Shown here: one piece after another, positions 18,266 through 27,638 of the stretch | How positions within the stretch are numbered: position 1 is the stretch's first letter | How the letters are laid out: every line of letters begins with the position of its first letter | From: Sphingomonas sp. | Lineage (GTDB): Bacteria > Pseudomonadota > Alphaproteobacteria > Sphingomonadales > Sphingomonadaceae | Direction: 5' to 3' | Assembly: GCF_017744835.1 (NCBI RefSeq) | Contig: NZ_JAGIAM010000002.1 | Coordinates: 62,001-126,000, forward strand | DNA: 64,000 nucleotides | Program-made: the position numbers and the translations under genes | The notes under the pieces: generated by a model | What the model saw: only the letters and a program-made list of their open reading frames with translations | Told to the model about the DNA's origin: nothing | Databases searched by the model: none

Positions 18266-19156
18266 TTACAAACCGGCGGTCATCGCCACGCCGATGGTGA
18301 CGATGGCGACGCCGAGGAGCTGGCGTAGCGTGAGGCCTTCGCGGAACAGCCGATGCCCTGCTGCGGCCGCCATTGGCATCTCGATTACGCCGAGCGCACG
18401 CACTGCGGCGGCCGGTGCGAGGTTGAGCGCGAGGAACCAGCCCGCCGAGGCGCAGGCGCCGCACAGTCCTGCGCCAAGCGATTCACGCCAGCCGCGCAGC
18501 ACCGCGACGAGCGCAGGTCGGTCGCGTAACAGCAGGAAGAGCGTCAGCACGCCGGCCTGCATCGCCTGGACGATGGTGACACTGGCGGTGGCGGCGAAGA
18601 AGGGGTGATCGGGCTCCAGCCGCAGCCCTGCGTGGCGAAAGGCGTTGAGCGCGAAGCCGAAGCAGAGCCCGGATATGATGCCGAGCGCCACGCCCAGTGC
18701 GGGGTGTTTCGCGTCTGCGGCCTTGCGCGGCCAGACGAGGATGGCCAGCCCGAGCGTGGTCAGCGCGACGCCCGACCAGCCGATCCAGCTCAGATTGTCG
18801 CCGAACACCGCCAGCCCGACGATCGCCGCGAGGGGAACCGAGCTCTGCTGCAGCGCCGTGCCCACTGCGAAGCCAGCCTGGTGCATGGCAGTCAGCAATG
18901 CGGCGGTCGCCAGCACCTGCGCCAGCGCGCCGGCGAGCGCGGGCCACCAGAAGGGCCAGCCGAATTGCGGATGGAGATCGTGGCTCATCGCCAGCGCGAC
19001 GAGCGTGAAGACGATCGAAAAAGGCAGGCCGAACAGGAAGCGCACCAAAGTGGCGCCCCATGGCCCGGTGCGCGACATCATGCTTCGCTGGAGCGCGTTG
19101 CGCCCGACCTGGAAGGCGGAAGCGGCAACGGTCGCCGCAGCCCAAAGCAATGCCAT
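18266..19156 (-). CDS. DMT-superfamily (EamA-like) transporter
   Basis: 296 residues with about ten hydrophobic segments in two five-helix halves. The first half ends at WSGVALTTLGLAILVWPRK and the second spans LGVALGIISGLCFGFALNAF to LLGVAIVTIGVAMTAG. This is the drug/metabolite transporter topology. The substrate cannot be assigned. It stands alone and ends just after the lipoprotein upstream region. Its start at 19156 is 25 bp from the terminator bounding the tRNA-Val island. Confidence 0.82.
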   Translation of the reverse strand: MALLWAAATVAASAFQVGRNALQRSMMSRTGPWGATLVRFLFGLPFSIVFTLVALAMSHDLHPQFGWPFWWPALAGALAQVLATAALLTAMHQAGFAVGTALQQSSVPLAAIVGLAVFGDNLSWIGWSGVALTTLGLAILVWPRKAADAKHPALGVALGIISGLCFGFALNAFRHAGLRLEPDHPFFAATASVTIVQAMQAGVLTLFLLLRDRPALVAVLRGWRESLGAGLCGACASAGWFLALNLAPAAAVRALGVIEMPMAAAAGHRLFREGLTLRQLLGVAIVTIGVAMTAGL

Positions 19157-19180
19157 CCCCTGCCCCTCCGACGTGCCAGC

Positions 19181-19214
19181 AAAAAGCCCGCCGGTCAGGG
19201 TGACCGGCGGGCTT
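19181..19214 (-). terminator. Strong intrinsic terminator, probably the original tRNA-Val terminator
   Basis: A perfect 14-bp stem (AAGCCCGCCGGTCA with its complement) and 3-nt loop are followed on the minus strand by five T. It lies just beyond the left copy of the tRNA-Val 3' end. It therefore looks like the ancestral terminator, now separated from its tRNA by the island. Confidence 0.85.
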
Positions 19215-19220
19215 CGCTAC

Positions 19221-19268
19221 ATGGTGGGCGCGGCAAGGATTGAACTTGCGACCCCTGCGGTGTGAACA
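19221..19268. repeat. Left attachment-site copy (orphan tRNA-Val 3' half)
   Basis: Identical over 48 bp to 21332-21379. It covers the tRNA 3' end including encoded CCA, T-arm, variable region and anticodon-loop side, and diverges at the anticodon stem. It is followed on the minus strand by the strong terminator at 19181-19214. Confidence 0.9.
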
Positions 19269-19370
19269 GGAACGTCGTCAGCAAATTCAACAGCTTATAC
19301 CCCACCCTAGTTTGATCTGTTGTCGATTTGTGTTGTTTCGGTTCGATTTGCGTTCTCGGGCCATGTTCTA

Positions 19371-19398
19371 ATTGAACATACCGCCCCCTGCGGGAACG
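19371..19398 (+). repeat. Arm-like repeat, left end of island
   Basis: Contains TTGAACA, a 7-bp spacer and CCCTGCGG. The same two blocks recur in the same orientation at 21201-21227 (6-bp spacer, TCGAACA) and 21263-21290 (7-bp spacer). Part of it forms the palindrome ATGTTC-N5-GAACAT at 19363-19379. Matching motifs inside both ends of an integrated element suggest recombinase arm sites. Confidence 0.5.
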
Positions 19399-19407
19399 AT
19401 ATCGTTT

Positions 19408-21129
19408 CTAGCCTCTGGCAACCGCTTGAATAGGCTGCCTTTTGAACTCGGTGAGGATGTTGTTCGTCACGCCAAGGGTACGAACGTGATCGCGCTCGAG
19501 ATTGTTGCCGGTAGCTCGATCGATGACCGCAACGGCCTCGTGGAAGAGCTTATCGGCTCCCTTTACGTCCCGTAGGGCTTGCGACAGCTTGTCCGCTCGC
19601 CGCCCCATTTCGCGCGAGTTCATAAACGCAGGTCGGTCTGGATCTACGAGAAGCCGAAGCGCGAGCAGTATGTGATAGCGCGCCGGCTTGTACTGTACCG
19701 CTGTACTCTTTGCTCGAAACCGGGACTCGAGCAGATAAGATGCGTAGGACGAGGCGTAGTACGGTTCGAGGCGATGATCTTCGCCGAAAATGTCGGATCC
19801 AACTCTCGATCGCAGATTGGTGTACCCTCGAGTGGTGCGGTGTGGCTCCTCAAGGTACATCGCCGCGAAGGCTCGGACAGCATTCGTCGATGAAATAATT
19901 CGCGTCTTTTTCTCCGCTCCGCGATCATATTGGCCGTCACGCCGTTCGTAATGGATACGGTGATCTTCCTCGATCGCCGAAAAATACTGCTCAAGGCGTC
20001 TCGCAAACTTCATTCGAGCAAAATACTGCTCAGGCTTGACTTCGGTTTGGCTGTTCGTCGCTTGGATGATAGCATCCATCACGGCCTCGTCTCTCGTCTC
20101 GATGAGGCGCAGGGGCACGCAAACAGAATCATCAATGACCGCTCGTTGGTCGAAAAGCACGTTGCTGGTCTGACATCCATTCACGATCTGGAAATCGGAA
20201 ATCGTGAACCTGGATCCGATGGGCGCAATCGAACGAGCGATGATGGTCACGCCATTGTTCATGAAGACGAAGCGGTTTCGGTCAGGCGAATTTAGCGTTT
20301 CTCTCATCCGCACATTGACAGTGTTATACTCCTGCCAATCGCGGACATTGTCGTAAAAAATGCTGCCGAGAATTTCCTCGCCGCTTTCGTCACTAATGAT
20401 CGCTCGGAACTGCGAAAAGGGCACGTACCCGATAAACGCTTGGTTGATGCCCTCCGCCGCGGGTAGGTCGTTCCGGTTGCGAAACTCAAAGGTCCGCGTC
20501 ACGGCATTTTTCGTCTGAAGGTAGGCCGCGTGCAGCTCTTCGGCGCCCACATAAGCAACGCGCACACCGCTAAAATTTCCTAGAGCTTCTAGGTCCGCCT
20601 GCGCGGCGTCTCGGCGAGCACGGAGATCGTTGTCGTCCTGCCACTTGCCCGTCGTGACATAGTATAGCTGGCAGGTGGGCCGTCCTTTTAGGATTGCCGC
20701 GTGTCTGAAGATTGTCTCAACCAGAGCAGCGGCTCTCTGAACGTCAGCGTTGCGCTTGATCTTCGGCTGAGCCTCAAAAAAATCCCGAACGCCGAAGGCG
20801 AAGTCGCCCATCTTCGAGCCGTCGAAGCTAGCCCCACGGTCCGCCTGCACAAAAATAAAAGAGACTTCGAGCTGCCCGTTCTGCTCCGCCAGCTCGTCGA
20901 TCGAGTCGGAGTCTGTGACGAGCAGGTTGTTGACGATGATTGCGACTGCGTCGATGGCAGTGTCTCCGCCCCCTGCCACCATCACGTCTTCGATGTCGAA
21001 GCTTCGGCTATAGTGCCGGCGGATCATCGAAAATGCTGAAAAGCGCTCGAAACGCTCCTCTTCCGGCAGGGTGGCGATGTCGTACTCAGCCGAAAACGTG
21101 CCGAGCAGGCTTGTTGTAATCCTATCCAA
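19408..21129 (-). CDS. AIPR-family (abortive infection phage resistance) protein
   Basis: 573 residues. The AIPR core is clear: a segment with RFVFMNNGVTIIARS (NNGVT at about 291-295) and QIVNGCQTSN (about 314-323). The N-terminal part resembles a restriction-endonuclease fold: GGGDTAIDAVAI (Asp60), then SFIFVQADRGASFD. In family members I recall, the second block is QxK, whereas here position 97 is Asp, so the nuclease site may be altered. The start is TTG 21129 behind GCGGGGGA. It is the only gene in the tRNA-Val island. Anti-phage function is inferred from the family; the mechanism is not known. Confidence 0.82.
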   Translation of the reverse strand: MDRITTSLLGTFSAEYDIATLPEEERFERFSAFSMIRRHYSRSFDIEDVMVAGGGDTAIDAVAIIVNNLLVTDSDSIDELAEQNGQLEVSFIFVQADRGASFDGSKMGDFAFGVRDFFEAQPKIKRNADVQRAAALVETIFRHAAILKGRPTCQLYYVTTGKWQDDNDLRARRDAAQADLEALGNFSGVRVAYVGAEELHAAYLQTKNAVTRTFEFRNRNDLPAAEGINQAFIGYVPFSQFRAIISDESGEEILGSIFYDNVRDWQEYNTVNVRMRETLNSPDRNRFVFMNNGVTIIARSIAPIGSRFTISDFQIVNGCQTSNVLFDQRAVIDDSVCVPLRLIETRDEAVMDAIIQATNSQTEVKPEQYFARMKFARRLEQYFSAIEEDHRIHYERRDGQYDRGAEKKTRIISSTNAVRAFAAMYLEEPHRTTRGYTNLRSRVGSDIFGEDHRLEPYYASSYASYLLESRFRAKSTAVQYKPARYHILLALRLLVDPDRPAFMNSREMGRRADKLSQALRDVKGADKLFHEAVAVIDRATGNNLERDHVRTLGVTNNILTEFKRQPIQAVARG

Positions 21130-21161
21130 GGCATCCCCCGCCGCGAAACTTGTTCGCCAGT

Positions 21162-21189
21162 CCTATAGCGATTTGCCTTTCCGTTCCAA
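21162..21189 (-). promoter_or_regulatory. Candidate promoter of the AIPR gene
   Basis: On the minus strand TTGGAA (21189-21184) and TATAGG (21167-21162) are separated by 16 bp, about 30 bp upstream of the TTG start. An arm-like repeat (21201-21227) and a 12-bp inverted repeat (21211-21222 / 21239-21250) lie just upstream and could be operators. Confidence 0.45.
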
Positions 21190-21200
21190 ACGGAAGTGCA

Positions 21201-21290
21201 ATCGAACATCCGATCCCTGCGGAGACGCTGCGGTAGCACCGCAGGGATCGATTGTGTCACTTTGAACACAACGAACCCTGCGGAAAACGC
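21201..21290 (+). repeat. Two arm-like repeats and a 12-bp inverted repeat, right end of island
   Basis: 21201-21227 has TCGAACA-N6-CCCTGCGG and 21263-21290 has TTGAACA-N7-CCCTGCGG, matching the left-end site at 19371. Between them CGATCCCTGCGG and its exact complement form an inverted repeat with a 16-nt loop. Together these give four CCCTGCGG cores in the island interior, besides the copy in each att repeat. Confidence 0.5.
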
Positions 21291-21328
21291 AAAAAGGGGC
21301 TGAAAAACTCTAGGTTTTTCAGCCCCTT
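21291..21328 (-). terminator. Intrinsic terminator of tRNA-Val, supplied by the island
   Basis: A perfect 15-bp stem (AAGGGGCTGAAAAAC with its complement), 5-nt loop and a T5 tract on the minus strand begin a few bases after the tRNA 3' end. Its sequence is unrelated to the terminator at 19181-19214, so the island appears to have brought a replacement. Confidence 0.85.
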
Positions 21329-21331
21329 AAG

Positions 21332-21379
21332 ATGGTGGGCGCGGCAAGGATTGAACTTGCGACCCCTGCGGTGTGAACA
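21332..21379. repeat. Right attachment-site copy (within tRNA-Val)
   Basis: The 48-bp partner of 19221-19268. It forms the 3' half of the intact tRNA-Val gene, from the anticodon loop to CCA, and so preserves tRNA function after integration. Confidence 0.9.
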
Positions 21380-21407
21380 CAGTGCTCTACCACTGAGCTA
21401 CGCGCCC
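21333..21407 (-). tRNA. tRNA-Val (CAC)
   Basis: A complete cloverleaf on the minus strand: acceptor GGGCGCG, D-stem GCTC/GAGC, anticodon loop TTCACAC (anticodon CAC), T-loop TTCAATC, discriminator A and encoded CCA. It is the integration target of the adjacent AIPR island. Confidence 0.95.
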
Positions 21408-21493
21408 ATTGCCCTTGCGGGCGAAACGGGAAGCGGGCCTTTAGGCGGCGCGCGGCGCGCTGTCCAGCCCCCTCGCCGCCCGTTCCGGGAAAA

Positions 21494-21766
21494 TCAGTTC
21501 ACCGAATCCTTCAGGCCCTTGCCGGCCTTGAACTTCGGCTGGTTCGACGCCTTGATCGTCATTTCCTCGCCGGTGCGGGGATTACGGCCGGTCGAAGCCT
21601 TGCGCTTGCTGACCGAGAAGGTGCCGAAGCCGACCAGGCGGACTTCGTCGCCCTTCTTGAGCGCGCCGGAGATCGCGTCGAAAACGGCTTCCACTGCCTT
21701 GCTGGCATCGCCCTTCCCTAGGCCCGAAGTATCGGCGACCTGCGCGATCAGCTCTTGCTTGTTCAT
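21494..21766 (-). CDS. hupB: DNA-binding protein HU
   Basis: 90 residues, the standard HU length. The N-terminus MNKQELIAQVA and the DNA-binding arm GFGTFSVSKRKASTGRNPRTGEE are canonical. It is a nucleoid protein that bends DNA non-specifically as a dimer. It lies downstream of lon in the same direction, the common lon-hup order, with a terminator-like hairpin after lon. It is separated from the tRNA-Val 5' end by less than 100 bp. Confidence 0.95.
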   Translation of the reverse strand: MNKQELIAQVADTSGLGKGDASKAVEAVFDAISGALKKGDEVRLVGFGTFSVSKRKASTGRNPRTGEEMTIKASNQPKFKAGKGLKDSVN

Positions 21767-21870
21767 ATTGCTGGGAACCCCCTAAATTGCATCTGTTCGA
21801 TTGGAAATCGAGTCGCGGCGGCAAGCCGGTGCGCCAGTCAGCACGCGACCGCCGCCGCTGTCAAAGCCTT

Positions 21871-21891
21871 TCCGGCGCGTCAAGCGCCGGA
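21871..21891 (-). terminator. Hairpin after lon
   Basis: TCCGGCGC-GTCAA-GCGCCGGA forms an 8-bp stem 10 bp beyond the lon stop. The following minus-strand sequence lacks a long T tract, so it may only attenuate read-through into hupB. Confidence 0.5.
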
Positions 21892-21901
21892 TCGGGCCTG
21901 C

Positions 21902-24298
<2,397 letters not shown>

Positions 24299-24339
24299 GA
24301 AAACTCCGGGTCGGCCCTTCAGGGCCCTTGCTTCCACTA

Positions 24340-24367
24340 TATATGGGCCCAATGCCGGCCGCATCAA
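24340..24367 (-). promoter_or_regulatory. Candidate RpoH-type promoter of lon
   Basis: On the minus strand TTGATG and CCCATATA are separated by 14 bp, about 40 bp before the lon ATG. This resembles the alphaproteobacterial heat-shock pattern (CTTGA / CCYATNT). lon is a common RpoH target, which raises plausibility, but one site read by eye is weak. Confidence 0.35.
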
Positions 24368-24413
24368 TCGGGGTGAAGGATTCACGCCCCGCACAGGTTC
24401 CAGGGAGGTCTTC

Positions 24414-26117
24414 ATCCGCCATCTGCTTCTCGCCGCCTCGGCGCTCGCCGCCGCGCCGGCGCTCGGCCAGACCGTCAAGCCCGGCGAACCGCCGATCACT
24501 GCGACGACTCAGGCTTCAGGCGGGCCGATCGACGCCGAGCGCGCGGCGCTGCGGCTCGAGCATGTCGACCTCGCGATCGAAGTCTTCCCCGCGACTCAGC
24601 GCCTTCAGGGCACTGCGACGCTGACGCTCGCCACCAGCGCCCCGCAGACACGACTGCTGGTCGACCTCGACAAGAACCTGCCGGTGAGCGCGGTCAGCGT
24701 CGATGGCGTCGCGCTCCAGAGGGGTGCCTGGTCGAACCCGGAGGGACGGATCGCGATCGCCCTGCCCCGACCGCTGGGGGCCGGCAGCAAGGCCGTGGTG
24801 CGAATCGTCTATGGCGGCACGCCGCACGTCGCGGTCCGTGCGCCCTGGGATGATGGGATCGTCTGGAGCACGACGCCCGACGGCAAACCCTGGGTGGCGA
24901 CCACCGCCGAGGGCTATGGCTGCGACCTGTTCTGGCCGTGCCTCGATTTTCCCGCGGGCGAGCCCGGCAGCGTCGATCTGCACATCACCGTGCCCAAGGG
25001 CCTGTCCGCTCCCTCGAACGGCCTGCTCCGCAAGGTCGACACGCTCGCCGACGGGCGGACGACCTGGCACTGGCAGGCGCGCAGCCCCAATCCCTATTCG
25101 GTCGCGCTCAACATCGCGCCGTACAAGGAGGTGACGGGCACCTATGCGAGCCGCTTCGGCCCGCGCATCCCGATGACCTATTGGTACCTGCCCGGACGCG
25201 AGGCGAAGGCGCAGGCGCTGTTCGCCGAGTTCGGGCCCGCGCTCGACTTCTTCGAGGCGATGATCGGCCCCTATCCCTGGCACGACGAGAAGCTGGGCGT
25301 GGTCGAGACGCCGCACCTGGGCATGGAGCACCAGACGATCAACGCCTATGGCAACAACTACAAGAAGACGGCGAGCGGCTTCGACGAGATCTTCCAACAC
25401 GAGCTGGCGCACGAATGGTTCGGCAACCAGATGTCCGCTGCGAACTGGGACGATTACTGGCTCCACGAGGGCTATGCCCAGTATATGCAGCCGCTCTACG
25501 GCCGCTGGCGCGAAGGCGAGGCGCGCTACGCCTCGATGATGGACGATTTCCGCAACCAGATCCGCAACCAGGCGCCGATCGTCCGCGGGCAAATCATGAC
25601 CGAGGAGCAGGTCTATCAGGAGGAGCTGGGCGGTCCTGCCGGCGACATCTACGTCAAGGGCGCCTGGGTGCTCCACACGCTACGCAACCTGATCGGCGAC
25701 AAGGATTTCTGGGAAGTCACTCGGCGGCTGGTCTATGGCCGGCCCGATCCGAAGCCGGGTAACTTCCAGCCGCGCTTCAGCACGACCCCGGAATATATCG
25801 GCATCGTCAACGAGGTGACCGGCAAGGATCTCGGCTGGTTCTTCGACGTCTATCTGCGCGAGGCCGCGCTTCCCGAGCTGGTCGAGACGCGGACCGGCAA
25901 TCGGCTCGAACTCAGCTGGAAGACGCCCGGCGACAAGCCCTTCCCGCTGCCGGTCGAAGTCGAAGTCGATGGCAAGCTGCAGACCGTGCCGATGACGGGC
26001 GGGCGCGGCAGCCTGGCCGTGCCCGAGGGTGCGCATGTAGTGGTCGATCCGGCCTCGCGCATCCTCAAGCGCTCGCTCGCGGTCGAAGCGCTGCAGAAGG
26101 CGCAGTTGGGCGACTAG
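24414..26117 (+). CDS. M1-family zinc aminopeptidase, secreted; possible AUC start
   Basis: About 567 residues. The zinc site HELAHEW, with the third ligand in WLHEGYAQY, and the exopeptidase motif as GMEHQ (replacing GAMEN) identify an M1 peptidase. A signal peptide follows the start (RHLLLAASALAAAPALGQ). No ATG, GTG or TTG occurs in frame between 24297, which overlaps the lon start codon, and the signal peptide. ATC 24414 lies five bases after a strong GGAGG and is the best candidate; CTG 24423 is another. Starting at 24297 would put 39 odd residues before the signal. It converges with the GH28 gene (4-bp stop overlap). Confidence 0.85.
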   Translation: MRHLLLAASALAAAPALGQTVKPGEPPITATTQASGGPIDAERAALRLEHVDLAIEVFPATQRLQGTATLTLATSAPQTRLLVDLDKNLPVSAVSVDGVALQRGAWSNPEGRIAIALPRPLGAGSKAVVRIVYGGTPHVAVRAPWDDGIVWSTTPDGKPWVATTAEGYGCDLFWPCLDFPAGEPGSVDLHITVPKGLSAPSNGLLRKVDTLADGRTTWHWQARSPNPYSVALNIAPYKEVTGTYASRFGPRIPMTYWYLPGREAKAQALFAEFGPALDFFEAMIGPYPWHDEKLGVVETPHLGMEHQTINAYGNNYKKTASGFDEIFQHELAHEWFGNQMSAANWDDYWLHEGYAQYMQPLYGRWREGEARYASMMDDFRNQIRNQAPIVRGQIMTEEQVYQEELGGPAGDIYVKGAWVLHTLRNLIGDKDFWEVTRRLVYGRPDPKPGNFQPRFSTTPEYIGIVNEVTGKDLGWFFDVYLREAALPELVETRTGNRLELSWKTPGDKPFPLPVEVEVDGKLQTVPMTGGRGSLAVPEGAHVVVDPASRILKRSLAVEALQKAQLGD

Positions 26118-27535
26118 GACAGCGACCGCACGACCGCACCGTTGACCCGCACATTGTCGAGCGCCAGCCGCTCGGTGTGGCGGATCACGCTGGGCTGGGT
26201 GACGCCGTCGAAGCTGCAGTCGCGGAGCGTGATGTCCGTCACCGGCGCGCCGGGAAGCCCTTGGCTGTCGAGCACGCGCACCGCGCCGGTGGCGCGCAGC
26301 CGCTCGATCCGGATGTCGCGAAGGATCGGCTTGAAGCGGCCGTTCGCCCCTTCCTCATAATTGAAGTCGCACGCGATCGCGGCCTGGCTGACCTGGCCCA
26401 CGTCGAGGTCGCGGTAATAGAAATGCTCGAGCAGGCCGCCGCGCAGCGCATTGTTCTTGAAACGGATCGCATAGGAGAGCTCGGGGCTGTCCAGCCGGCA
26501 CCTCTCGGCGAACACCCAGCGCGCGCCGCCCGAGATCTGCGAGCCGACCGTGATGCCGCCATGCCCCTCCTTCATCCGGCAGTTGCGGATCAGGATGTTC
26601 TGCGAGGGCACACCGATGCGGCGGCCGTCCTCGTTGCGGCCCGAATTGACTGCGATGCAATCGTCGCCGGTGTCGAAGGTGCAATCCTCGATCAGCATCA
26701 TGTCGACCGACTCCGGATCGGTGCCGTCGTTGTTCGGACCGTGCCCGAAGATGTCGAGCCCGCGCAGCGTGACGTTGCGGCAGAGCACCGGATGGACGTT
26801 CCAGAAGGGCGAATTGCGGATGCGCACGCCCTCGATCAGCACATTCTCGCACAGATAGGGCTGGATGAACGGTGGGCGCAGATAGCTTCCGGGACCGAAC
26901 ACGCGCTTCTCCACGGGCACGCGGTCCTCGGCCATCTGGAAGAGCCGGGCGCGTGCCGGCCGCTGGTTCGGGAGCCCCTCACGCCAACCATGCTCGGTGG
27001 TGCCACCCCAGGGGCCCTTCCACGACCACCAATGCTGCGCGCTGCCCTGCCCGTCGAGCGTGCCCTTGCCCGTGACCGCGATGTTCCTGGCCTTATAGGC
27101 ATAGATCAGGGGCGAATAGTTGATCAGTTCGATCCCCTCCCAGCGCGTGAAGACCATCGGATAATGCGCGGGATCGGTGCTGAAGCGCAGCGTCGCGCCT
27201 TCGACCAGGTGCAGCTCGACATTGGACTTGAGGTGCACCGCTCCGGTGACGAAATCGCCCGCGGGCACCAGCACCCTGCCCCCGCCGGCCGCGGCGCAGG
27301 CGGCGATCGCCCGCGCGATCGCGTCGGTGTTGAGTGTGGTTCCGTCGCCGCGCGCGCCGAAGTCGGTGATCCGGAAGCTGCGCGCCGGAAAGACCGGTGG
27401 TCGAACGGTCCGCGCGATCATCGTGGCGCGGTCCCAGGGGTCTCCTGCCGCCCGGGCCGCGCGAGGCAGCAGCAGCCCCGCACCTCCGATAGCAGCAGTC
27501 TGCAGCAACCCGCGGCGGCCCGTTCTGATCAGCAT
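26114..27535 (-). CDS. Glycoside hydrolase family 28 (polygalacturonase-like), Tat-exported
   Basis: 473 residues. The N-terminus RTGRRGLLQTAAIGGAGLLLP looks like a Tat signal. A pectate-lyase-like beta-helix begins FRITDFGARGDGTTLNTDAI. GH28 catalytic segments are present: GPNNDGTDPES (Asp), GDDCIAVNSG (two Asp) and GHGGITVGSQ (His). It would hydrolyse pectin-type or rhamnogalacturonan glycosidic bonds outside the cytoplasm. It is divergent from a LacI-family regulator with a palindromic site between them, which suggests substrate-dependent control. Confidence 0.88.
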   Translation of the reverse strand: MLIRTGRRGLLQTAAIGGAGLLLPRAARAAGDPWDRATMIARTVRPPVFPARSFRITDFGARGDGTTLNTDAIARAIAACAAAGGGRVLVPAGDFVTGAVHLKSNVELHLVEGATLRFSTDPAHYPMVFTRWEGIELINYSPLIYAYKARNIAVTGKGTLDGQGSAQHWWSWKGPWGGTTEHGWREGLPNQRPARARLFQMAEDRVPVEKRVFGPGSYLRPPFIQPYLCENVLIEGVRIRNSPFWNVHPVLCRNVTLRGLDIFGHGPNNDGTDPESVDMMLIEDCTFDTGDDCIAVNSGRNEDGRRIGVPSQNILIRNCRMKEGHGGITVGSQISGGARWVFAERCRLDSPELSYAIRFKNNALRGGLLEHFYYRDLDVGQVSQAAIACDFNYEEGANGRFKPILRDIRIERLRATGAVRVLDSQGLPGAPVTDITLRDCSFDGVTQPSVIRHTERLALDNVRVNGAVVRSLS

Positions 27536-27552
27536 CCGACACCCTCTTTTTT

Positions 27553-27564
27553 GACACCGGTATC
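27553..27564. promoter_or_regulatory. Candidate LacI-family operator
   Basis: GACACCGGTATC is a near-palindrome (10 of 12 positions symmetric) with a central CG, as in LacI-family operators. It lies 18 bp upstream of the GH28 start and about 75 bp upstream of the divergent lacI-type gene. Confidence 0.5.
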
Positions 27565-27638
27565 GCCCAAACGGGGCTCACCACAAGCCCGCATCGCCGC
27601 GCCAGTTGGCGGCGCGCTCCGGGCGGGTTATGTGTCGG

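Larger units (their letters stand above)
19221..21379. mobile_element. tRNA-Val-integrated mini-island carrying a single AIPR gene
   Basis: Two identical 48-bp direct repeats (19221-19268 and 21332-21379) bound about 2.1 kb. The right repeat is the 3' half of an intact tRNA-Val gene; the left one is an orphan copy of that half. This is the normal result of tyrosine-recombinase integration into a tRNA. Inside are one AIPR-family gene, its promoter, arm-like repeats near both ends and a terminator next to the tRNA. No integrase or excisionase is present, so the element is either a remnant or depends on an integrase in trans. Its sequence is visibly more A/T-rich than its flanks. Confidence 0.85.

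Noticed and set aside
21130..21269. Second small gene inside the tRNA-Val island
   Set aside because: Short frames there overlap the AIPR promoter and N-terminus, have no ribosome-binding site and resemble no family.
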